A stretch of 64,000 bases of DNA, taken from NCBI GenBank assembly GCA_900239685.1, contig OENT01000466.1, positions 47,620 to 111,619 of the forward strand. Reading direction: 5' to 3'. The position numbers and the translations under genes are program-made. Below the pieces are notes generated by a model. That model was not told the origin of the DNA. It saw only the letters and a program-made list of their open reading frames with translations, and ran no database searches. Shown piece after piece: positions 54,480-64,000 of the stretch. Within the stretch, counting starts at the first letter, position 1; every line of letters begins with the position of its first letter. The stretch comes from Rotaria macrura (lineage: Eukaryota > Rotifera > Eurotatoria > Philodinida > Philodinidae).

Positions 54480-55700
54480 AACGTGTCATGGAACAAGTTA
54501 ATTTTGAGTCCGACACGATAAAATCGATCAAGTCGATGTTCCCAAATGTCGTTCACAAAGGTAATATGACCATTCTACTTGCAGTTTGGATAAATTTATC
54601 GATGTGTGTTCTATTCAGGCCGCTTATTGTCTCACTTCTTTGGTCAGTGTATCTGCTGTTATCTTGAACATCATGATTTGAAAAAATATCAGAAGGATAA
54701 GTCGTTCCATTCGAACGCAAGGATCCTTCTAGCCTTTTAGCTTTTGTTCCTCTTTCAGCTGTGACTAAAGTGTTTGACCTTCTAGCCGACTATTTCAATG
54801 ACGACGACGACTTGTTAGTTTACTTCGAAAAAACATGGATCGGAGAACTAAAAAACAGAGACAGAAGAGTCTTTGTGAGCAATCAAACTTTGAAGTGAAC
54901 ATCGTCCAAATTAATCTAAGACAAGAACCGAAGCCGAAAACAGTTGCGTATCTCAAACTCGACGAAATAATTAGATGATTACTCAACGATTATGCCAACT
55001 TTGATATTGATGAGTGTTTGAACGAACTAGCTGCCAATGTGTCCTTTAAAGTCATTTTTTTCTATATAATTATTCTATTCATATCATTCTAAATTTTTTG
55101 TCTGGTATTAATAAAAACTTATGCTAGCCTCAATCTTAATTTAATCACAATCGATCATCTTTGTGATGAATTGTTCAGTCAAGTGAAATACTATCCTGCA
55201 AGAATGGTAAATCTCTTTTTCCTCAAATAAACAACCGTAGACCGCTGAGAGGTCCGGATCTCAAGTCGGCTGAATACTCGACAACCTGCTTTGTAGAAAT
55301 ATTGGAGATCGAATGAAAAACAAAACAAATTTGAAATTCCAAAATCATAATTCGAAAGCTTCAAAAGTCACGATTTCCCAGTTTTATGTAGTTGAGCAAG
55401 GCAAACATTCATGATCTAGAGTTCTTCGTATTAGAAAACAATAACAGCATATGTTGAATAACCTTTTATTCATATACAATCTAGACAGAATCTGTAGCTG
55501 GGAGGGTAGAGTTTTTACTACATTGTTTATTTCCGTTTCTGAATGTATGATACATTTGAAATCCATCGGCAAAATTCATAAAGAGTTCAACGATTTCACA
55601 AAAGATGAAGCCAGTATACGAATGCGAGTGCAACTTGCGGCTGGATCGATTTCAACCTATACACGCACGCAGTTGAAAATGCGAAATTCGGTTACTCTTT
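54480..55700 (+). pseudogene. Decayed MULE-type (Mutator-like, FLYWCH-associated) transposase
   Basis: Frames are broken by stops and shifts but recognisable pieces stay in order. About 54487: VNFESDTIKSIKSMFPNVV, the segment with the second acidic residue of the MULE domain. About 54720-54870: LLAFVPLSAVTKVFDLLADY, an acidic run, then YFEKTWIGELKNRDRR, the MULE block around the conserved (Y/F)-F-x-x-T-W-I-G, followed by a stop at 54895. About 55545-55650: IHKEFNDFTKDEASIRMRVQ and LAAG, resembling the C-terminal MULE helix. The middle piece, where a CxFH-type motif is expected, is unrecognisable. Such transposases cut and paste DNA elements; this copy cannot be functional. The termini of the element were not found. 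Confidence 0.55.
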
Positions 55701-56605
55701 AGGATTTCGTATTTTCTGATTTTCATATGCGTATGGTTTCTTACATGATAAAAGTCAATTGTGACGATTTACCGATAGAATAACCGATGTAAGAAAATGT
55801 GATGATAATACATAATTTGACGACTCAAAATTAAAAATTTAAGGAATTATCCTAATTCAGCGTTTATAACAATGAACTGATATCTTGAAGACATTTTGAA
55901 TTGATGACAGTTTTAATATGATTACTGTTAGACATTAATATGCGAGGAGAATTTGCGTAATATCGATGAGTCACTGATAGATTTTTTCTCCTCGATGTTA
56001 GCAGTTTTTTTATAGCCAAGAGAAGTAATATGTCATCGACTCACACGCATTTTTTATCGATAGCATGACTCATGAGGCATGTGTTGCGCCACTAAGCACT
56101 CATTCTGGTAAGATTTATAAATGCGATAATACAATATACTAAACCTTCACCATTTCATCATATAGCTCGTAACCTCCAAGTATCTTATTCTACTACTGAG
56201 AGTAGCACACGTAGTGTAGAACTACGCATAGAGTACAACAGATGTTCAGTGCGAGCTCTAGACAGTTCGTAACGGAGAAAAAGCACTATTAAATCGGTGA
56301 CAAACAATCATCATAGCCACTCCGAGTTGGTCAATTATGTATTTCCTAAAGATTATTGTCTATTCTACAGACAGTCCTATTTTTTCAAAAGCTTGAGCAG
56401 AAAATAAAAATTCAGTATTCGTCCACTATCCTCGTCGAAACTGTAATAGCCTCTGCATCAAATTAAAATGGAACGTGAGCGAAGCGAATTCTATTTACTC
56501 AGTCTTGCTAGGCACTATTTTATCTAGTTATTACGTAGCTATGTAGTATTCATGCCTTTTCCAGTTTAATTTTCTTTTCAGAAAGTATTTTCACCAATAG
56601 CAACG
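55701..56605. other. Upstream region of the vWA gene
   Basis: No ORF of note. A pyrimidine tract ending in AG at 56580-56581 lies 24 nt before the vWA start codon and looks like a normal 3' splice site or trans-splice acceptor. Confidence 0.45.
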
Positions 56606-57907
56606 ATGGCAACCAATAATGAATTAGCTGAGGTAACCATTCGGTGTATTCCAGATAATGTTCACGCTGTATTTGGAGTTTTGAATTTGAAAAGAGCGCG
56701 TTTTAACATCGAAACGAAAAGTAATATTGCACAAGTCCAAAGAACGCCTCTCAATCTAGCATTGATTCTCGATCGCAGTGGCTCAATGAAAAGTCATAAA
56801 AAATTGGTCTTCGCTAAAATGGCGGTCTGCTCTTTACTCAACCTCCTCCATGACGATGATTTAGTCCATTTTGTCGTCTACGATACAAATGTGTCAGTTA
56901 TATTTGAAAATGCACGAGCGTCGACTCGTCAATTTCTTAGTCCACTTGTTGATCAAATCAAAGCGGCTGGTTCGACCAATTTGTCCGGCGGCATCGAAAC
57001 TGGCGCTGCTTTACTTGAAAAGTATTCTTATTCGGGATTCTCTCGTCGAATGTTCATCTTCTCCGACGGACAAGCGAATGTTGGATTGAAAACCCGAGCT
57101 GAACTGACCAATCTAGTTGCTGGCTACAACAATAAAGGAATCATTACCGATTCATTTGGCATCGGTGCCGATTTCGATGCCGACATTATGAAAGGCATCG
57201 CTGATACAGGCGGTGCCAAGTTCTTTTTTCTTGAATCAGCCCAAGTGATTGAACCGTTGATAACCAAAGCTATCATGAGCGTGTTTAAAGTATGTGGATC
57301 TCAAGCTCGTCTTGTCATACGTGGTAAAAACGGTGCAATGGTTACTAAAATATGGGGTCATGGCAACATTGTCGAGGGTGCCAATCTTGGCGATCTTCAT
57401 AGTGATAATCTACGGTCCGTTTTGTGTGATTTCACCGTGCCTGGAACGGCGAAGGAAGATGGAAGCGAAGTGCTAGTGCTCGCATATGAATTGCGATACA
57501 ACCGACCGAATGACGTTGCTGGTGAACCTCTGGTGATCAAAGACACTCTCTCGCTGATGTTTATAGAAGATGAAGCACTCATAGCGTCGATTGATCCTCG
57601 CGTAAAGACAATGTATGTGATTCAGATGGCTGCTGATATGGATACGAGAATTGCCGATTTAGTCAAACAAAGTAACACTCGCGATGCAATCGATCTCTTG
57701 ACACAGCAAGTTGCGTTACTCCAAGATGCCGAGAGTCTCGATGATGAGAAAGGCACGATTCGAATATTGATTCGAATGGCTGAAAATATGCTCAATAAGT
57801 TGAAAGACGAAAGCATCGATAGACAACTCATTTATATTGGATGTCATCATCAAAATTATTTGAAACGGCAAACTTCCTACGAATATATGGAGCATTACGA
57901 CGACTAA
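56606..57907 (+). CDS. Intronless vWA-domain protein of bacterial (YfbK-like) type
   Basis: A single 433-codon ORF with no intron, starting ATG 56606 and ending TAA 57905-57907, with AATAAA at 57962. The von Willebrand A domain has a complete MIDAS: DRSGS at residues 56-60, T124 in GSTNLSGG, and D154 in FSDGQANVG. The next part, with TDSFGIGADFD, GGAKFFFLESA, a beta-rich section and LGDLHSDNLRSVL, is the standard continuation in bacterial secreted or cytosolic vWA proteins. The C-terminal third is helical (LVKQSNTRDAIDLLTQQVALL). There is no signal peptide or membrane segment, so it is probably cytosolic and binds a metal and a protein ligand. Its coding bias is less AT-rich than neighbouring genes, and it lies among transposon relics. 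Horizontal acquisition is plausible but not shown. Confidence 0.85.
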   Translation: MATNNELAEVTIRCIPDNVHAVFGVLNLKRARFNIETKSNIAQVQRTPLNLALILDRSGSMKSHKKLVFAKMAVCSLLNLLHDDDLVHFVVYDTNVSVIFENARASTRQFLSPLVDQIKAAGSTNLSGGIETGAALLEKYSYSGFSRRMFIFSDGQANVGLKTRAELTNLVAGYNNKGIITDSFGIGADFDADIMKGIADTGGAKFFFLESAQVIEPLITKAIMSVFKVCGSQARLVIRGKNGAMVTKIWGHGNIVEGANLGDLHSDNLRSVLCDFTVPGTAKEDGSEVLVLAYELRYNRPNDVAGEPLVIKDTLSLMFIEDEALIASIDPRVKTMYVIQMAADMDTRIADLVKQSNTRDAIDLLTQQVALLQDAESLDDEKGTIRILIRMAENMLNKLKDESIDRQLIYIGCHHQNYLKRQTSYEYMEHYDD

Positions 57908-59049
57908 TTATAGGAGCAATCTAATGAAGTGCATGTAATTACTTCATCGTGTTCTTAGAAAAATAAAGAAAACCTAATAAGTTTATAAATCTTTCATAAA
58001 CTGTTTAACAACTCCCATAGCTTGTGTAATTTCACATTTGAGAAGAATTTTGAATTCGCTGGTTCTTTGCATGTAATCGATAGTATGCCTCAAAATATAT
58101 AAAGTATTGATTTTACAGCAGCTAAGAATATCTGCAATTTGTTTGATTTTCATTCTTATTCAAACGTAAAATAAAGATTAAAAAATCAGAATATAAAACT
58201 TTTTAAATGAAAATAAAATTAACTCAAGGTTTGGATTATTTTAATCATCATTTTCAAGAACACTTGTAAAAAGTTTTGGTGATATAAGAAAAAGGAATGA
58301 GAATACATGCAATTAATCAGATGTTTACACTCTGCTGCATGCTTTTTTAAAGTCGAATTTAAATCCCAACGTTTATATGGATTCGTATCGAGCGACCCCC
58401 CCCCCCACCCTTCAGAAAATCGGCGTTTTTCAGAAAAGTCGCTTTTGAGAAAACCACATATTTCGAAAGCATAAAGTGTCCTCTTTCAGATTATGTGCGA
58501 TTTATTGCATTTTGAGGGGATTTTGGCCGTGAAAAATAGCGGTTTTCTGGGAGCAGTAGTAGAAATATAAGAGTTTTTCAGCGATTTCGCTTAGTTACCG
58601 GGATGTGGGAGTGTCCGACACGCTTGTAAACAGTTGCTTATGAGAAGTGCATATATTTTCCGTAATTTTTTATTGATAAGAGAAATATGGCGGGTTTTCA
58701 GAGTCAGATTTTTGGAATTCTTTTCAACAGAAAAAGAGGTTTTGAGCGATTTTCAATGCTAGTTTACATTCAGCTTTGCTCATTCCGAACATACGTAGGT
58801 TATTTTTGATTGCGCATTCACTGAGAACAGTTTGAAGGTACTTTCTGAGATAGCAATAGAAAAAAACCAGCATTCCACTGTTCATCGCTTAGTTCTTTCT
58901 CGATGCTGAAGATGATCCTTTACCAGCAGTTAAATACATGATTATTGCAATACTTTGATCTAAAATAATTTTTTGACGAAAATCGACCAAAATGAAACTG
59001 CTCTAGTAAGGGTAATATCAAATTCACTCTAAAAATGAAGACATTTAAG
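57908..59049. other. Non-coding, includes a C-homopolymer tract
   Basis: After the vWA polyadenylation signal there is AT-rich sequence up to about 58390, then a run of about 13 C (58397-58409) and sequence rich in TTTTCAGAAAA-like words. No ORF above 60 codons that looks real. Confidence 0.5.
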
Positions 59050-59264
59050 TAAGACATTTCAACTGTCTATTTTCTTTATTTTTGCTTACGCGTCTAAAAT
59101 CGATTATCCGTTGACACGTGGCGCGTCTTTTTGAGACATACCATACGACTAAAAATAAAAGACGCATCATCTGTCTCAGTAAGACGCGTCAAGTGTCAAC
59201 GGATAACCGATTTTAGACGCGTAAGCAAAAATAAAGCAAAATGGACAGTTGAAATATCTTGTGA
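59050..59264. repeat. Foldback (MITE-like) element with about 100-nt near-perfect arms
   Basis: The left arm reads from TTTCAACTGTCTATTTTCTT near 59057 through TTACGCGTCTAAAATCG and TATCCGTTGACAC to GCGCGTCTT. The right arm, on the opposite strand, gives TTTCAACTGTCCATTTTGC, the same TTACGCGTCTAAAATCG, TATCCGTTGACAC and GACGCGTCTT. Only a few mismatches separate the arms and the unpaired centre is short. It codes for nothing; ORFs across it are reflections of each other. Typical of a non-autonomous foldback DNA element. Confidence 0.8.
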
Positions 59265-59566
59265 GACACATGGCACTTTTTTGGAGTGCATTCTCACCAC
59301 CATCTCTACCTTCACGGTAGTCATTTCTGCTTTGAGTCCTGTACACAAGACGAAATTGCGCGATAGTGGTGTGGCCATGGCAGTCATAGTGAAACAAAAA
59401 ATTGTTTAATTTTTTTTATTTAATTATGTCACTTAAAAAGAGAATTTTACGCTGATTTCAAATATATATGTAACACTATGACTACTTTTCTCGCGTTCAC
59501 ACCCATTTACACATTTCACAAACTTGTTTATTCGTTTTCTCAAAATTACGTTTTTGGAGCTCTCGG

Positions 59567-59868
59567 TATCGATTTCTCAGGCTGTAGAAGAGGTAGGTAG
59601 CGAGGTGCTGCTTTTTTAAATGAAAGAAGAAACCTATATCTAAAAATGTATGTAGCGTTTTTTTCGAAATTCGATTTCGTTGTCGAGATAACTGGACAAC
59701 ACAGATGTCAAAAAGCGCTAAATTCCGAGGTATTGTCCAAAAATGTCTCGGAAATCAGAACAAAATTGAATTTCGAAAAATGATAAATATACATTTTAGA
59801 CATAGGTCTTCCTTTTCATTTAAAAAAAACCTAGCTCTCTGTCTCTTGGACAGTCCGAGAAATCGATA
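59567..59868. repeat. Second, diverged foldback element
   Basis: The left arm, 59567-59682 (TATCGATTTCTC, TTTTTTAAATGAAA, AACCTATATCTAAAAATGTA, TTTCGAAATTCGATTTCGTT), pairs with the reverse complement of 59760-59868 (TATCGATTTCTC, TTTTTTAAATGAAA, GACCTATGTCTAAAATGTA, TTTCGAAATTCAATTTTGTT). Arms show many mismatches and small indels, so this copy is older than the one at 59050-59264. Confidence 0.65.
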
Positions 59869-60100
59869 AATTACGAAAACCACCGTTTTGAGTACTAATT
59901 TGTCAAAAAATCTTTAAAACAATAATTTTATGAATCGAAAATTTGCAGCAAATTAAGTTAACACAAGACATATATTCCTTGAAAATTTTAGCCAAATCTG
60001 CTGACTAATAATGAAAAACGATTCCTGATGGGAGGGGGGGGGGGGAGTCCCTTAAAGTTCACCACCACCTCCTTATAAGAATTATTGTTTGGATAGCTGT

Positions 60101-61900
60101 CTAATGCTCCGTCAGTATGTATTCTTTTTTTTTGTTTAACCGATCAGATCTCCTTAATAATGGATTTTCAGTTGAACGCTTTTGAGAAATTGTTACTATT
60201 AATAGTGTAGATTTATTGATAGATGAAGATGGGACATAACCTTGCTCCAGCATTCGTCTACTTGCCTCTCTAGTAGAATGTCCTGTATATTGTGAAGGAC
60301 AATTGCTAGATGTAACATTGTAAACGATATCAGATTGCATCTTCTTCGGTACAGGATTTTTGTTGTTAAATTCTTGCCCAACTGTAGGAGGTGGTTCCGG
60401 AGCAACCAATACCTGAATATTGGATGTTTGGTTTTTGGCAGTAGCTTTGTACACCATGTTGCTAATGGAAGATATCTTAAAACTCCGTGGAACGTAAGAG
60501 TTCCATTTGATAAAAAGGCTTGAGAAAGTATTCTTTCGATATGTTCGGAGTTAAATGATTTACTATCTCTGGTCATAGCCACGTCCAAGAAGGATAGTTG
60601 TTAAAGTGCTTGTCAAGCTTGAGGTAATTCATTATTGTTAATTTTAGTGGACATATTTAAAATTGAAGATAACTCAGGATCATTTCTCATGACATATAAA
60701 CATTTTCTTATATTTCATCAAGATTTTTATGAATTTAAAGTGATTCTAGCCGATAAGAGTAAGAAGTTGATTTCCTAAATCCTGTAAGAACTTTTCCAGT
60801 CATTAGTTTGGGATCTATATTGTTTTTGTACGACACTTAATTAAATTTCTTTCTAGCCAAGCAAAATCAATAGAGTCTAGTCGTAGATCATCACTTAATA
60901 TGACATCTTCTTCTAAGACTGATGTAAATGGTATATCATGATGAAAAACTTCTTAAAGTGTTCTTCATCTGTTCTATGTCAATATTTTGATCGATTAGTA
61001 GGAATGTATCGACCACGTATATCGTGTAGATACCATGGCACCCGGAGTTAAGTAACAGGGAATTAACCAGTCTTTTAAATGAATCATAAATGTATCTGCT
61101 ATTATTGAAACTAATGGTGTGCCCATAGAGACAACATTGACATGTGGATACATTTTTTGATTAAAAAGAACACTTTTATCATTCATTGCCAAATCTAGAA
61201 GAGTTTTCACTTGCCGACGATCTTAACAGTTTTTGCAGCACTTTGTCATGTTTAATTTTGGTTTTCCTGGTGGTCCACTTATGTTCTTCCCCAATTAATT
61301 TCTGATGTATAAATCCAGTAGTGTATTTGCATGGTACATTGGTGAATAACTCATCTACATCAAATGAAATTCATACAGTAATTGAAAATTTCAGATGATA
61401 ATTTATGTATAAATTCTATAAAGCTGAATATATCTTTAATAGTATTATTGTTAGTCCTCATATGTGATATACGTGTAGCTAATAGTTTTCCTATTTCGTA
61501 GTTGAAACTAATAATCCTAGAGACAATAGGTCTTAAGGTTATCCAAATCTGATGCATTTTTGATAAATCATAAATACGCACTGGTCGCGAACCCTTTGAG
61601 TTATAATGATTAAATTCTTCGATTGTAATAAAATCCGAATTTTTATATTACTAAGAATATTAACAAGCTGTTCTTTTTCTTTAAGGTTGAATTTTCCATA
61701 AGAACTTTACATACAAAGGTATCATACAAAATCAGATACATTTTCTCAATAAAATCTGCTTGTTCTAATATAGCCACTCCTCTTCCTTTGCCAGGTTTCG
61801 TGACGTGAAATGATTTTGTCCTTTCAAAGGTTTTAAATAGTTTTACTCAATTCGGTTACTTCGCTCTCCCCATTTTTCGCTGATTCTGAATTTTCATAAA
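60101..61900 (-). pseudogene. Decayed Penelope-like retroelement (RT plus GIY-YIG endonuclease)
   Basis: Read right to left on the minus strand. About 61815-61740: KGRGVAILEQADFIEKM, the PLE segment before the RT core. 61581-61360: LRPIVSRIISFNYEIGKLLA. About 61360-61325: SFDVDELFTNVP, RT motif A. 61210-61070: MGTPLVSIIADTFMIHLKDW, RT motif B. About 61025: IYVVDTFLLID at the catalytic YVDD position, with the first Asp changed to Val. About 60590: FLDVAMTRDSKS. About 60345-60250: DIVYNVTSSNCPSQYTGHST, the GIY-YIG nuclease start. Several frameshifts and stops lie between pieces (e.g. 60457 versus 60588 frames). Penelope-like elements prime reverse transcription at nicked or telomeric ends; this copy is inactive. 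Its ends were not found. Confidence 0.8.
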
Positions 61901-61982
61901 CATAGAATTTACCACATAAAGGACGGGGCCGATATCCTAGCAAAATCGACCCTATTTGAAAATTGCTAGAAACCCCCCTCTA
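61901..61982. other. Junction between the Penelope relic and the inverted repeat
   Basis: Short, includes a CCCCCCT run immediately before the left arm of the inverted repeat. Nothing else seen. Confidence 0.4.
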
Positions 61983-62400
61983 ATTTTATATGGTTAGAAA
62001 GGCAATTAAATTTCATACTTAACTACGTAAAGGTTTTGACCAAAGAACTATTTTTTTGAATAATTCTACTAAAGGCGCTAATCAGCATATTAGCCATAGT
62101 ATGCGAAACATCTTGAGTGGACATGATACTTCCAAACTCATGCAAGTGGCTACTGTTATATATCAGTCAATGCCTGGGAAAATGCTTAACAAACCTGTAT
62201 AAAAATATGTATTGTTCAGCCATGATTCACAGTACTTTTCACACAAACACTTCTTACATCTGCACATAGATACCAACGAATCGTTGGCTTGTACATCCTT
62301 TTCTCAATCATTCGACAAGACCCCATCGCCGATTTTTGTTGACGGATAGCCCTTACGATTAGCTACAAATTGATCACAAAATGATGTCTTCAAACGCTTG
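61983..62400. repeat. Left arm of a 418-bp perfect inverted repeat
   Basis: Compared line by line with the reverse complement of 63583-64000: all 418 positions agree without indels. The arm ends at 62400 and the next base, 62401, is the only N in the window. No ORF or family motif in the arm. Confidence 0.95.
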
Positions 62401-63582
62401 NTCGATTTTCTCAAAAAACAGCACCCCAAAGGTGCCATTATCATTGTGCCTGAACATTATTTGAAAGTTTCGAATAGACCACTAGATAGAGGGTCAAAAG
62501 TTGTCTGTACGAAATGGTTTTCAGAATTATATCTCTAAATTTCAATTTTTGGAAGAACTTACAGAATCGGTCTAAAATGACACTCCATGGTAAATTGAAC
62601 TCCTGATAAAATCTATAGGACCAGTGAAAGACCCCGATGTTTTATAATCAAAATGAAGCCCAAACTATTCTGGCTCAACTACCACAGAGTACGTTTCACA
62701 AATACATTTCTTGGTCCAGATAAGTCCTTCTCAAGGGTCCGGGGGTCTCCAAAAATCTCATGTTTGACCTCGGTTTTCTCGAAAACTACACGTCAGAATT
62801 TCTTGAAAGTTTGATGGTAAGTAGAGATCGATGGGTACTACGAGTGGTTAAAATATCAGCCTCCCGATTCTATAATTGTAGAAGATCTGATTACTACAAG
62901 TTAGCGAAAATTCGAAGTCCTACAGTAGAAGCGGTACAGAACTCACTGCTGAAATATTGATATTACACGCAGAGATCGGTTAATTTGTTATGCTGATCAC
63001 AAATGCTATGTCCCATGGTTATGATTAAGTGCAAACCTACCAAAAAGAGAAGAAAAGCCGTGTCTTATCAAAGTTTTTCAAGAGACTTTTCACTTCTGTT
63101 ATCTTGATCAGCGTCTACTTCATTTTTCAAATTTTTGACGCTTTATGTAGTGGTCTATTTGAAATTTCAAATAATGTTCAGGCACAATGATAATGGCACC
63201 TTTGGGATGCTGTGTTTTGAGAAAATCGACCTTTTGACTTGCCATCCTCGAGTTAGCGCATGATTTAGATCGAAAAAAACTATGATTTCTTAGATAGCTC
63301 GACGAAGGCTACAAAACTAGCGTAGGTAAATTATGCCAGAGGAATGTCGATGCAAAAGTGGGCGGAGCTGTGTGAAAGTGACAACTACGATAAAAGAGTC
63401 ATAGTCGAATGTCATAAACAAACGTTTGAATGCCTCATTTTCTACCCAATTGTAAGGGCTATCCATGAACAAAAAATGGCGATGGGGTCTAGTCGATTAG
63501 CCGAGATCTTAATCAAAATTCTTCCCGAATTATATAAATTGACCATTTCAACACGAGTGTGGTCTTAGGAAAAATTTTTCGG
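62401..63582. other. Spacer of the inverted repeat with an inner, diverged inverted repeat
   Basis: 62402 to about 62510 (TCGATTTTCTCAAAAAACAG, AAAGGTGCCATTATCATTGT, GCCTGAACATTATTTGAAA) recurs in inverted, diverged form at about 63130-63232. The interval 63234-63582 is extra on the right side. It contains a degenerate direct copy of part of the right arm (TAAGGGCTATCCATGAACAA, GGCGATGGGGTCT). Short ORFs at 62760-62960 and 63344-63568 match nothing I know. Confidence 0.6.
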
Positions 63583-64000
63583 CAAGCGTTTGAAGACATC
63601 ATTTTGTGATCAATTTGTAGCTAATCGTAAGGGCTATCCGTCAACAAAAATCGGCGATGGGGTCTTGTCGAATGATTGAGAAAAGGATGTACAAGCCAAC
63701 GATTCGTTGGTATCTATGTGCAGATGTAAGAAGTGTTTGTGTGAAAAGTACTGTGAATCATGGCTGAACAATACATATTTTTATACAGGTTTGTTAAGCA
63801 TTTTCCCAGGCATTGACTGATATATAACAGTAGCCACTTGCATGAGTTTGGAAGTATCATGTCCACTCAAGATGTTTCGCATACTATGGCTAATATGCTG
63901 ATTAGCGCCTTTAGTAGAATTATTCAAAAAAATAGTTCTTTGGTCAAAACCTTTACGTAGTTAAGTATGAAATTTAATTGCCTTTCTAACCATATAAAAT
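63583..64000. repeat. Right arm of the 418-bp perfect inverted repeat, reaching the window edge
   Basis: Exact reverse complement of 61983-62400. The identity runs to the last base of the window, so the true outer boundary is beyond it or coincides with a contig end. Confidence 0.95.

Noticed and set aside
59131-59409. 92-codon ORF over the foldback element and its antisense partners
   Set aside because: Open frames on both strands result from the inverted repeat; codon content is not protein-like.

Overview
The window is eukaryotic, AT-rich and intron-dense. Most introns are 50-80 nt, with GT(A/T)AGT-like donors and pyrimidine-AG acceptors. The mix of protostome muscle and neuronal genes, very short introns, a GIY-YIG Penelope-like retroelement relic, a bacterial-type intronless gene and other transposon relics best fits a rotifer, probably bdelloid. 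That assignment is inferred from gene content and was not tested by search.

Layout. (1) 1-6.0 kb: two minus-strand genes. One encodes a secreted saposin-B protein that looks like the N-terminus of acid sphingomyelinase but stops before the phosphoesterase domain. The other is a GH18 chitinase-like protein whose last strand and C-terminus are missing. (2) 6.3-9.9 kb: two plus-strand genes less than 400 bp apart, a FEZ/UNC-76 adaptor (six exons, complete) and a TMEM223-like mitochondrial protein (two exons). (3) 9.9-12.7 kb: upstream region of the next gene, no coding signal. (4) 12.7-41.2 kb: one giant gene for a twitchin (UNC-22/projectin family) protein. I count 25 Ig domains, 15 FN3 domains and one protein kinase, with a serine-rich PKA-motif linker near the N-terminus and a PEVK heptad-repeat spring between Ig23 and Ig24. 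It appears complete from the twitchin N-terminus to the stop, and has far fewer FN3-FN3-Ig super-repeats than the nematode protein. (5) 41.7-47.9 kb: a convergent minus-strand beta-1,3-galactosyltransferase (GT31)-like gene, with probable 5' exons for a signal anchor about 3 kb upstream. (6) 48-64 kb: gene-poor and repeat-rich. It holds a pair of GC-rich CCGG islands bounded by a 10-bp inverted repeat, a decayed MULE-type transposase, one intact intronless vWA-domain gene of bacterial style, two foldback elements, a decayed Penelope-like reverse transcriptase/GIY-YIG element, and a 418-bp perfect inverted repeat that runs off the right edge, with a single N at the inner end of its left arm.

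Working relations: twitchin is a sarcomeric elastic kinase, FEZ a kinesin cargo adaptor, TMEM223 a respiratory-complex assembly factor. I see no functional operon linking them. The left 48 kb is ordinary genic sequence and the right 16 kb looks like an accessory zone. No prokaryotic defence system, CRISPR array or rRNA is present, and I recognised no tRNA. Exon boundaries were read by eye from splice consensus and reading-frame phase.
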